From: Burkholderiales bacterium
Lineage (GTDB): Bacteria > Pseudomonadota > Gammaproteobacteria > Burkholderiales > Burkholderiaceae_C
Length of the DNA: 54,710 nt
Direction: 5' to 3'
NCBI GenBank assembly: GCA_027484405.1
Contig: JAIXTA010000027.1
Location: 1 to 54,710, forward strand
Shown: in pieces, positions 48,337-54,710 of the stretch
Layout: every line of letters starts with the position of its first letter
Numbering within the stretch: the stretch's first letter is position 1
The notes under the pieces: generated by a model
What the model saw: only the letters and a program-made list of their open reading frames with translations
The model's database searches: none
What the model was told of the DNA's origin: nothing
Translations under genes and position numbers: made by a program

Positions 48337-49587
48337 GTGCAGCTCAATCTCGCAGCAGAGTTCCAGGGCACCGCCGCCGGCGAAGAAGCCAAGGCGATCG
48401 TCGGCAAGTGCGTGCACTGCGGCTTCTGCACTGCCACCTGCCCCACCTTCCAGGTGCTAGGCGACGAACGCGACAGCCCGCGCGGCCGCATCTATCTCAT
48501 CAAGCAGGTGCTCGAAGGCGCCGAGGTCACCGAGCAGACCCGTGTGCACCTGGACCGCTGCCTGACCTGCCGTAACTGCGAAACCACCTGCCCCAGCGGC
48601 GTGCAGTACGGCCACCTGATCGACATCGGCCGCCAGGTGGTGGAGGCCAAGACCACGCGGCCCTTGAAGGAGCGCGCCACGCGCTACGCACTGAAGGAAG
48701 GGATTCCCAGCGCGCTGTTCAAGCCCGCCATGAACATCGGCCGCAAGTTCAAGGGCCTGGTGCCGGAGAAGCTGCAAGGCAAGCTGCCTGACCCGCGGCC
48801 CGCCGGTGCGTTGCCCACGCGCACGCACGCGCGCAAGGTGCTGCTGCTCAATGGCTGCGCCCAGCCCGCCATGCTCCCGTCCATTGATGCTGCCACCGCC
48901 CGTGTGCTGGATGCCCTGGGCGTGCAGGCCGTCATTGCGCCCAAGAGCGGCTGTTGCGGCGCCGTGCGCTTTCATATGAACGACCAGGACGGTGGCCGCA
49001 ACGACATGCGCCGCAACATCGACGCCTGGTGGCCCATGGTGGAGAAGGGTGAGGTCGAGGCGATCGTCATGAACGCCAGCGGCTGCGGCGCCACCGTGCG
49101 CGAGTACGACCACCACCTCAAGGACGACCCCGCCTACGCCGACAAGGCCCGCGCCATCACCGCGCTGGTCAAGGACATCGGCGAATACCTTGCCCCGCAG
49201 ATCGATGCGCTCAAGCCCCTGCTGAAGACTGGCGCCAGTGCCAAGGCCGTGTTCCACCCGCCCTGCACCCTGCAGCACTGGCAGAAGCTGCGCCCCATCA
49301 CCGAAGACCTGCTCGCCCAGTGCGGCGTGGAGCTGCAAGCCTTTGGCGAAAGCCACCTGTGCTGCGGCTCAGCTGGCGCCTACTCCATGCTGCAACCCGA
49401 GATCGCCACCCAACTGCGCGATCGCAAGCTGGGGCATCTGGAAGCGGCCGAGCCGGAAGTGATCCTGTCCGCCAACATCGGCTGCCTGACGCATCTGCAG
49501 AGCGGAACCCAGCGGCCGGTGCTGCATTGGATTGAGTGGGTGGATCTGCAGCTCATGTCTTCTACGCCGGTTGAACTGAAGTCATGA
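48337..49587 (+). CDS. glcF: Glycolate oxidase iron-sulfur subunit GlcF
   Basis: A 416-residue electron-transfer subunit. Two [4Fe-4S] motifs: Cys25/28/31/35 (KCVHCGFCTATCPTF) and Cys75/78/81/85 (RCLTCRNCETTCPSGV). Two CCG domains follow, SGCCGAVRFH and HLCCGSAGAY, typical of heterodisulfide-reductase-like proteins. It passes electrons from GlcD/GlcE to the quinone pool. It starts at GTG with GGAGTAGGG upstream. Its last 6 bases overlap the end of the convergent ATPase gene. Confidence 0.96.
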   Translation: MQLNLAAEFQGTAAGEEAKAIVGKCVHCGFCTATCPTFQVLGDERDSPRGRIYLIKQVLEGAEVTEQTRVHLDRCLTCRNCETTCPSGVQYGHLIDIGRQVVEAKTTRPLKERATRYALKEGIPSALFKPAMNIGRKFKGLVPEKLQGKLPDPRPAGALPTRTHARKVLLLNGCAQPAMLPSIDAATARVLDALGVQAVIAPKSGCCGAVRFHMNDQDGGRNDMRRNIDAWWPMVEKGEVEAIVMNASGCGATVREYDHHLKDDPAYADKARAITALVKDIGEYLAPQIDALKPLLKTGASAKAVFHPPCTLQHWQKLRPITEDLLAQCGVELQAFGESHLCCGSAGAYSMLQPEIATQLRDRKLGHLEAAEPEVILSANIGCLTHLQSGTQRPVLHWIEWVDLQLMSSTPVELKS

Positions 49588-51099
49588 TCGACGAAGAGCG
49601 ATGACCTCAATTTCCCGCAGCTGGTCGATGACCGGTGCTGCGGATTTCGCGAGAGCCTCACGCGCGCGGTTCTCATCTTCAGCCAACCAATGCAAAACCC
49701 GATCTAGAAGGTCCGCCTTCGCGTCGCGGCGAGCAGCCCGATCAGTGATCTGAAGGGTTTGCTCGACTGACTCAGCAAAGGCAGTGGGGTAGAACCGTTC
49801 GAAGTGATCGGATGGGAATTGCCCGAATCGCGACTCGTCCCAACCCGCGTATGCACGCTTCAGCGCGGCGGTAACCCTGGTACCTGCTTCGTCGTTGTCG
49901 ACCCGAACCCAGGTCGAATTTCTGTATCTCTCTTCGAGATGCGCGTAGAGGGTCATTCGTCGGAAGTCCTCGAACACTGGTTCAACACGATCCACTCCCT
50001 TCGCGGAAAGTGTTCGGAATCTGCCAAGACCAGGGGCAAACATGGGGATTAGGTATTGGCGAATGATTCGTTCGGCGGATGCTTCTTCAAGAATCAGCCA
50101 ACCTTCAGCTAAGTCAAAGTCAGCCAGCGAGTAACCAAGTGCTCCCAGCAGCTCAGTTCGCTCCCCTACAGTGCGGCCGACCTCTCTTACGGTTGCATTA
50201 GCAGGTAGCTCACCTTTCTTCGCAGTCACCTCATAGACTTTTGTGGTCGGCAATGCGGCTAGGAACGTCACAACGATGTGGGAGTGCGTCGAGATCACGA
50301 ACTGATTCTTAGTCGAAGAATTCACAATCAGCTTCAGAATTTCCTTCAGCGCCGCTGGATGCAAGTCGTTCTCTAGTTCTTCGATCAAGAACAACTTGCC
50401 TTCGGACAGGGCCAAATCTGCCAACAGCCCGACTATGTGAGGCACTCCCTCGCCCATCTGTTGGATAGGTACAGCGCTGCGCGACGGCAGATAGACACCG
50501 GCCTGTTGGCCGTTTTGAGAAGGTATTGCTGTGACTACAAACCCAAGAATGTTTTGGCACGCATCGCGGTAGATCTCGTTTCCGGGAAACTGAGGGTTCG
50601 CGATTCGCGACAGCTTTGCGGCGAGATAGTGGAGTGTTGAGTTGACCGCCAAGGAGTTTTCCGCCCGCACATCCTCGGCGAATCCAGCGGTCTTGCGCTT
50701 GCTCAGGTAGGGCACCACAAAGTGATGTGGCTCGCGCGCTGGGAGCTCGCCAATGCTGAACGCTCCTTGTCCATGTGTCGGCACGAAGTGGCGAACTGGT
50801 GATCCAGCAGCGCGCGAGAAGGTCACTGTGTATCTGCCTTGCCCGGTGTTGTTAGCTTGACCCATGGTTTCGAAGTTGTAGATGTCGGTTAGCTCCATAG
50901 AGATGACCGACTCTGCTGCCCCGTCTCTGATGTCGGCTAAGCCGAACTCTGAGCTCTGTTGGATCGTATGCAATGACCGGATGATCGAAGACTTTCCAGC
51001 GTTGTTAGGTCCTACTAGTACCGTGATATTCCCCAACGCAATAGTCGGTGAACTCACAAGTGATCGAACATTCTGAATTTGAATGCTGCTTACCTGCAT
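49582..51099 (-). CDS. OLD-like ATPase with C-terminal TOPRIM-type domain
   Basis: A 505-residue protein. The ABC/SMC-like ATPase at 1-330 has Walker A GPNNAGKSS (30-38), a signature-like MGEGVPHIVGLLADL (215-229), Walker B KLFLIEELE (235-243) and switch His272 in STHSH. The C-terminal domain has WLILEEASAERIIRQYLIP (Glu338/339) and WVRVDNDEAG with Asp401-x-Asp403, the acidic layout of a TOPRIM nuclease. This is the layout of OLD-family proteins, several of which act in phage defence. The gene is AT-richer than its surroundings (33 of 60 G/C from 50881 versus 41 of 60 in glcF from 48421), which suggests transfer. No partner gene such as a UvrD-like helicase is adjacent. Confidence 0.82.
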   Translation of the reverse strand: MQVSSIQIQNVRSLVSSPTIALGNITVLVGPNNAGKSSIIRSLHTIQQSSEFGLADIRDGAAESVISMELTDIYNFETMGQANNTGQGRYTVTFSRAAGSPVRHFVPTHGQGAFSIGELPAREPHHFVVPYLSKRKTAGFAEDVRAENSLAVNSTLHYLAAKLSRIANPQFPGNEIYRDACQNILGFVVTAIPSQNGQQAGVYLPSRSAVPIQQMGEGVPHIVGLLADLALSEGKLFLIEELENDLHPAALKEILKLIVNSSTKNQFVISTHSHIVVTFLAALPTTKVYEVTAKKGELPANATVREVGRTVGERTELLGALGYSLADFDLAEGWLILEEASAERIIRQYLIPMFAPGLGRFRTLSAKGVDRVEPVFEDFRRMTLYAHLEERYRNSTWVRVDNDEAGTRVTAALKRAYAGWDESRFGQFPSDHFERFYPTAFAESVEQTLQITDRAARRDAKADLLDRVLHWLAEDENRAREALAKSAAPVIDQLREIEVIALRRS

Positions 51100-51297
51100 A
51101 GGAACTGCCTAGACGTAGTAGAAGCCACGATGAAACGAGCAAACCAAATCAACGTCAAGACTCCCCTAGGCAGCGCTACTCATTCGATGCGCTCTGACGG
51201 ACGCCGGTTGGTGGCGTGCTCAAGGTGTGTACGCTGGGCAATCAAACCGGAATAGCCTCGGCTCTGAAGCCGGATCTGTCAAATGGGGTGAATTCAC

Positions 51298-51678
51298 ATG
51301 CTCCAAGCCCTCACCGCCCTCCTGATCTTCCAGCTCATCGGCGAAACTCTGGCCTTCACGCTCAGGCTGCCGGTACCCGGCCCGGTGATCGGGCTGGCGC
51401 TGCTCTTTGGCTGGCTGGTGTGGCGGCCCTCTGCCGTGGCGACGATCAAGCCGACGGCGCTGGAGGTGCTGCGGCACCTGTCTCTGCTGTTTGTGCCCGC
51501 CGGTGTAGGCGTGATGCTGCATGGCGAGCGCCTGGCTACGGAGGGCTGGAAGCTGCTGGTGGCGGTGGTGGGCTCAGCGGTGATCACGATCGCAGTCACC
51601 GGGCTGGTGGGGCGCTGGGCGATTGCGCGGTTTGCGCAGGATGACATGTCGGACACGCCCGCGGAGCCCAAGCTATGA
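51298..51678 (+). CDS. lrgA: LrgA/CidA-family membrane protein
   Basis: A 126-residue protein of four predicted helices with the LrgA core LIFQLIGETLAFTLRLPVPGPVIG and LFVPAGVGVML. It pairs with the LrgB-type protein encoded by the next gene (ATGA overlap). LrgAB were first seen as regulators of murein hydrolases; related pairs carry pyruvate in Bacillus, and the plant homologue PLGG1 carries glycolate and glycerate. GGGGTGA is the ribosome site. The position close to glcDEF favours a transport role; this is inference. Confidence 0.9.
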   Translation: MLQALTALLIFQLIGETLAFTLRLPVPGPVIGLALLFGWLVWRPSAVATIKPTALEVLRHLSLLFVPAGVGVMLHGERLATEGWKLLVAVVGSAVITIAVTGLVGRWAIARFAQDDMSDTPAEPKL

Positions 51679-52394
51679 AGCCGCAAATTGCCGAGCTCTG
51701 GGTTTACCTCGCAGCCACGCCGCTGCTGGGGCTCACGGCCACGCTGATTGCCTACCAGATCGGCTATGCGCTGCACCAGCGCGCGGGCATGAACCCCGTG
51801 GTGAACCCGGTGGTGATTGCGGTGCTGCTGCTGATTGCGCTGCTGCTGGGAACGGGCACGAGTTACGCCACCTACTTTTCCGGTGCGCAGTTCGTGCACT
51901 TTCTGCTGGGTCCGGCCACGGTGGCGCTGGCCGTGCCGCTGTATGAGCAGCGCGCGGTGGTCAAGCGCCTGGCGCTGCCCTTGTCCATCATGCTGGTGGT
52001 GGCGGTGGTGACGGCGATTGTGAGTGCGGTGGGGCTGGCCTGGCTGCTGGGCGTGTCGCGCGAGTCGCTGTTGTCGCTCGCGCCCAAGAGCGTGACCACG
52101 CCGGTGGCGATGGGCATCAGCGAGCGGATCGGCGGCATCCCCACGCTCACCGCAGTACTCGTCATCCTCACGGGCATGACGGGCGCCATGCTGGCGCGGC
52201 CGGTGCTGCTGGCCCTGGGCGTGACCGACGAGCGGGTGCGCGGTTTCACGGTGGGTGCGGCGGCGCACGGCATCGGCACGGCGCGGGCGTTTCAGGTCAG
52301 CGAGACCATGGGCGCCTTTGCCGGGCTGGCGATGGGGCTCTCGGCCCTGCTCACAGCCTTTCTCGCGCCCTTGCTGCTGCGCATTCCGCACTGA
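51675..52394 (+). CDS. lrgB: LrgB-family membrane protein
   Basis: A 239-residue protein of about eight helices with the family signatures NPVVIAVLLLIALLL, FLLGPATVALAVPLYEQ, LAPKSVTTPVAMGISERIGG and the C-terminal GAAAHGIGTARAFQVSETMG. It is the larger partner of LrgA, with a 4-base overlap implying one complex. Length is normal. Confidence 0.94.
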   Translation: MKPQIAELWVYLAATPLLGLTATLIAYQIGYALHQRAGMNPVVNPVVIAVLLLIALLLGTGTSYATYFSGAQFVHFLLGPATVALAVPLYEQRAVVKRLALPLSIMLVVAVVTAIVSAVGLAWLLGVSRESLLSLAPKSVTTPVAMGISERIGGIPTLTAVLVILTGMTGAMLARPVLLALGVTDERVRGFTVGAAAHGIGTARAFQVSETMGAFAGLAMGLSALLTAFLAPLLLRIPH

Positions 52395-52544
52395 GCCTGG
52401 GTACAGGGCCCGAGCTGCTGCAGCCCCATGCTCCGGCCAAAAAGGTTTCCTTTGCGCGCCGGATCAGCTCCTGACACACTGCTGTCAGCAGGCGTCACCC
52501 AGAATGCCTCCACCCCACACCCCACGGGCCAAAGGAGAGCAGCA

Positions 52545-52937
52545 ATGAAGGATTACGCAGAGGTGTATGGCGCGCACGGCGCCGTGAGCTGGACCGAACT
52601 GATGACCAGCGACCCCGCCGCAGCCAGCGGCTTCTACAGCCAGCTCTTTGGCTGGACGGTCAAGACGGAGGCCATGCCCATGGGCGACTACCACGTGTTC
52701 TCCGTGGGCGAGACGAGTATCGGCGGCATCATGGCTCACCCGCCCGGCGTGCAGGCGCCGAACTGCTGGACGCCCTACGTGACCGTGAAGGACGTGGACG
52801 CGGCCTGCACGCAGGCCACGGCCCTGGGCGGCAAGGTCGTGGTGGCGCCGATGGATCTGCCCAAGGTAGGCCGCATGGCCGTGATTACCGACCCGCAGGG
52901 CGCGGCGCTGAACATCATCACCTACTCGGGCATGTGA
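52545..52937 (+). CDS. VOC-fold (glyoxalase-like) protein 1
   Basis: A 130-residue VOC-superfamily protein: VSWTELMTSDPAAASGFYSQ LFGW-type start, HVFSVGETSIGGIMAHP and the C-terminal MAVITDPQGAALNIITY. It resembles the 27-kDa-antigen-type single-module VOC proteins. Such proteins bind a metal or small hydrophobic ligand; the reaction is unknown. AAAGGAGAG precedes the ATG. First of three tandem VOC genes. Confidence 0.88.
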   Translation: MKDYAEVYGAHGAVSWTELMTSDPAAASGFYSQLFGWTVKTEAMPMGDYHVFSVGETSIGGIMAHPPGVQAPNCWTPYVTVKDVDAACTQATALGGKVVVAPMDLPKVGRMAVITDPQGAALNIITYSGM

Positions 52938-52971
52938 GCCCGACCACTCAGAAACACACAGGGAGAGGCCC

Positions 52972-53343
52972 ATGAGCATGAGTGCCATCAGCTGGTTCGA
53001 GCTGCCCGCCCATGAACTGAACCGCGCGGTGAAGTTCTACGAGACCATCCTCGCGGTGTCGCTGCGGCGCGAGATCATCGGCGACGAGATGGGCATCTTC
53101 CCGTCGGGCGAGATGGGCGTGAGCGGCTGTGTGGTCAAGAGCGAGGGCTACGAGCCCAGCGCCACCGGGCCGGTGGTGTATCTGAACGCCGAGCCGACGC
53201 TGGGGACCGTGCTGTCCCGCGTGGCCCCGGCAGGCGGATCCATCGTGGTGCCCGCCACCGAGCTGCCGCACGGCATGGGCTTCTACGCACACATCCTGGA
53301 CACGGAAGGCAACCGCGTCGGTCTGCATTCCATGAAGGCCTGA
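52972..53343 (+). CDS. VOC-fold (glyoxalase-like) protein 2
   Basis: A 123-residue VOC protein: ISWFELPAHELNRAVKFYET at the start, VVYLNAEPTLGTVLSRV in the middle and GFYAHILDTEGNRVGLHSM at the end. It follows gene 1 by 34 bases, with GGGAGAGG upstream, and is followed by gene 3 after 2 bases, so the three are one operon. Sequence similarity to gene 1 is clear but moderate, so the duplication is not recent. Confidence 0.88.
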   Translation: MSMSAISWFELPAHELNRAVKFYETILAVSLRREIIGDEMGIFPSGEMGVSGCVVKSEGYEPSATGPVVYLNAEPTLGTVLSRVAPAGGSIVVPATELPHGMGFYAHILDTEGNRVGLHSMKA

Positions 53344-53345
53344 GC

Positions 53346-53717
53346 ATGGCGTCCATCAACAGCCTGGGATTGGCGACGTGCATCTTTCGCGTGCCGGAGA
53401 TCGAATCCGCCAAGCGCTGGTACAGCGAGGCCTTCGGCGTGGCGCCGTACTTCGACCAGCCTTTCTACGTGGGCTTCAATATCGCCGGCTACGAGCTGGG
53501 CCTGCAGCCCGAAGGTACGGCGCCCGTGCCCGTGCACAACGTGATGACCTATTGGCGTGTGGACGATGTGGCCGTGGCCATGGAGGCACTGATCGCCCAG
53601 GGCGCCACCTTGCTCGATGCGGCGCAGGACGTGGGCGAGGGCATTGTGTGCGGCGCGGTGCGCGACCCCTGGGGCAACGCCATCGGGCTGATCTTCAACC
53701 CGCACTTTGCGGCCTAG
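53346..53717 (+). CDS. VOC-fold (glyoxalase-like) protein 3
   Basis: A 123-residue VOC protein with LATCIFRVPEIESAKRWYSE, VGFNIAGYELGLQPEG, VMTYWRVDDVAVAMEALIA and VRDPWGNAIGLIFNPHF. The DPWGN-type end, with Glu/His-like ligand positions, suits a glyoxalase or bleomycin-resistance-type fold. The start lies 2 bases after the previous stop, so reinitiation is likely. The stop codon overlaps repeat copy L. Confidence 0.88.
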   Translation: MASINSLGLATCIFRVPEIESAKRWYSEAFGVAPYFDQPFYVGFNIAGYELGLQPEGTAPVPVHNVMTYWRVDDVAVAMEALIAQGATLLDAAQDVGEGIVCGAVRDPWGNAIGLIFNPHFAA

Positions 53718-53784
53718 ATCGAGCATTCATGCGCCTTTCCAGGGCAAATCGGCTGGAAAGCCGCATCGGACAAGCGGAAAGCCT
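53716..53784 (-). repeat. Dispersed hairpin repeat, copy L
   Basis: In the direction of the VOC operon it reads AGATCGAGCATTCATGCG, stem CCTTTCCAGGGC/GGCTGGAAAGCCGC, then GGACAAGCGGAAAG. Its first two bases are the last two of the VOC gene 3 stop codon. An ATG inside it (53729) opens the frame of the next gene. Confidence 0.85.
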
Positions 53785-54058
53785 TTCTGGCGCCGGGCTG
53801 GTGAGTTTGTCGGGCATTGGCCCGGCAACGGCCGCGTGGCTTGCGCGTGCCGGGTTTGCAGACGCCGACGCATTGCGCAAGGCAGGCAGCGTGAACGCGT
53901 ATCTCCGCTGTCTGCAGGCTGGGCATCCGGCCAACCTGAACCTGCTCTGGGCGCTGGAAGGCGCGCTCAGTGGCCGGGACTGGCGCGCGGTGGCACGCAC
54001 CGAGCGCGAGCGCCTTCTGTTTGCAATCGACGACCTCAAGCGAGTGATGCCGCAATGA
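53729..54058 (+). CDS. TfoX C-terminal-domain protein
   Basis: A 109-residue frame. From about residue 23 it matches the TfoX/Sxy C-terminal domain: LSGIGPATAAWLARAGFADA, RKAGSVNAYLRCL, NLNLLWALEGAL and DWRAVARTERERLLFAIDDL. The domain has a helix-hairpin-helix-like start. The N-terminal TfoX domain is absent, as in many stand-alone members. The start is uncertain: the ATG at 53729 lies in the dispersed repeat, and a GTG at 53801 begins just before the domain. The stop overlaps the next start (ATGA). Confidence 0.75.
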   Translation: MRLSRANRLESRIGQAESLSGAGLVSLSGIGPATAAWLARAGFADADALRKAGSVNAYLRCLQAGHPANLNLLWALEGALSGRDWRAVARTERERLLFAIDDLKRVMPQ

Positions 54059-54540
54059 GCAAGAAGATGACTGCGCTGGACAAGATGCGCAATGCCAAGC
54101 CCCCCCACATCGTGCGCGAGCTGCCCGAGAAATTGCGCAGCTGGCTGCCTGCCGAGACGAAGCACGGCGGCACGATGGTGATCTCCTCACCTGCGGAGAT
54201 TGATCACTTCATGCGCAAGGTCCCGGACGGCGCGCTGACCACGGCGGCCGACATTGCGGCGGCGTTGGCCCGGCGGCACAAGACCGACATCGCCTGCCCG
54301 TTGACCACCGGCATCTTCATCAACATCGCCGCGGCGGCCGCCTCCGAACTGCGCGCCGCCGGCGAGGTGAATGTCACGCCCTTCTGGCGCACGCTCAAGA
54401 AGGACGGCTCGCTCAACGAGAAGTACCCCGGCGGCACCGAGGCCCAGGCCCAGATGCTGCGTGCCGAAGGCCACACCGTGGTCCAGAAGGGCAAGCGCTG
54501 GCTGGTGCAGGGCTTTGAAGCCAAGCGCGTGACGCTGTAG
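54055..54540 (+). CDS. Conserved protein of unknown function, coupled to the TfoX-domain gene
   Basis: A 161-residue basic protein: PHIVRELPEKLRSWLP, GGTMVISSPAEIDHFMRKVP, ALTTAADIAAALARRHKTDI, CPLTTGIFINIAAAAASELR and VTPFWRTLKKDGSLNEKYPG. The end, FWRTLKKDGSLNEKYPGG, recalls alkyltransferase-like proteins, but the PCHR active-site motif of methylguanine methyltransferases is absent, so no repair activity is claimed. It is translationally coupled to the TfoX-domain gene. Confidence 0.7.
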   Translation: MSKKMTALDKMRNAKPPHIVRELPEKLRSWLPAETKHGGTMVISSPAEIDHFMRKVPDGALTTAADIAAALARRHKTDIACPLTTGIFINIAAAAASELRAAGEVNVTPFWRTLKKDGSLNEKYPGGTEAQAQMLRAEGHTVVQKGKRWLVQGFEAKRVTL

Positions 54541-54549
54541 AAAGCCGGG

Positions 54550-54710
54550 ATGCGCCGCGCAGATCGTTTGTTCCAAATCGTTCAATATCTCCGCGGCAGC
54601 GCCGGAGCGTGGGGCGAGGGGCCCCGGCCGCAGGCTGGGGATCGACCAGCGCAGGCGAACACGTGCCGCGCGCGAGCGGCAAGAACCTTGGAGCGAACCG
54701 GTGCGCAGAG
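54550..54710 (+). CDS. Possible start of a YafY/WYL-type regulator, cut by the window or broken
   Basis: The first 16 codons read MRRADRLFQIVQYLRG, the typical N terminus of YafY-like HTH regulators. The next codons (SAGAWGEGPRPQAGD ...) no longer look like the expected HTH, and no other frame restores it, although the frame stays open to base 54710. Either the gene is rearranged soon after its start or the resemblance is short and misleading. Confidence 0.3.
   Translation, partial: MRRADRLFQIVQYLRGSAGAWGEGPRPQAGDRPAQANTCRARAARTLERTGAQ

Noticed and set aside
54055-54540. Methylguanine-DNA methyltransferase-type function
   Set aside because: The end of the protein is reminiscent of alkyltransferase-like proteins, but there is no PCHR motif, and the similarity is too short to name a function.

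Overview
The window looks like a stretch of chromosome from a high-GC betaproteobacterium, most likely order Burkholderiales and near Comamonadaceae. The evidence is the base composition, the gene order recG ... oxyR - dps - ubiA ... proC, a short PutA with a divergent Lrp-type regulator, and a complete glcDEF set. I see no rRNA, tRNA, CRISPR array, prophage or intact transposase. The organism assignment is inference from gene content and style, not from a marker gene.

Layout. 1-5.1 kb: end of recG, a fumarylacetoacetate-hydrolase-family enzyme, the peroxide regulator oxyR (cysteines at exactly 199 and 208), dps, ubiA and a hemerythrin-like protein. 5.1-11.1 kb: NYN-domain protein, proC, a TonB-like protein, putA and its probable Lrp-type regulator; proline synthesis and breakdown lie side by side. 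11.3-13 kb: an AT-richer gene for a degenerate HNH-type zinc protein joined to two sensor-like domains, followed by a decayed DUF998 copy. 13-20.7 kb: small exported proteins, a methyltransferase, an intact DUF998 gene, a P-loop NTPase gene split by a transposase-less inverted-repeat element, and an AerR/PpaA-like cobalamin-binding protein. 21-28.9 kb: cold-shock protein, trypsin-like protease, lipase-like hydrolase, a LytS/LytR-type two-component pair, GST and TerC. 29-36 kb: FecR-TonB fusion, an amino-acid oxidase/ketimine-reductase-type pair, and a secreted subtilisin-like lipoprotein whose leader carries a clear cyclic-di-GMP-I riboswitch. 36-43 kb: AhpD-like protein, M3 peptidase, PduO-type cobalamin adenosyltransferase, a D-2-hydroxyacid dehydrogenase. 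43.5-52.4 kb: LysR regulator, glcD, glcE, a mandelate-racemase homologue, glcF, an AT-richer OLD-like ATPase/TOPRIM gene, then lrgAB. 52.5 kb to the end: three tandem VOC-fold genes, a TfoX C-domain gene, a conserved unknown and the start of a possible YafY-type regulator.

Two themes cut across the window. First, a family of about 60-base imperfect palindromes occurs at least 12 times between genes, mostly right behind stop codons and mostly in one orientation relative to the upstream gene. Two copies overlap a stop codon, one pair is inverted tail to tail, and one copy supplies a possible start codon. Second, a probable 2-hydroxyacid module runs from 43.5 to 52.4 kb: the racemase homologue is translationally coupled to glcE inside the glc operon, and lrgAB, whose relatives move glycolate or pyruvate, lies just beyond an inserted-looking ATPase gene.

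The most promising leads are the dispersed hairpin family, the riboswitch-controlled protease, the racemase-GlcDEF-LrgAB neighbourhood, and the two AT-richer stand-alone genes (11.3 and 49.6 kb), which resemble genome-defence cargo.
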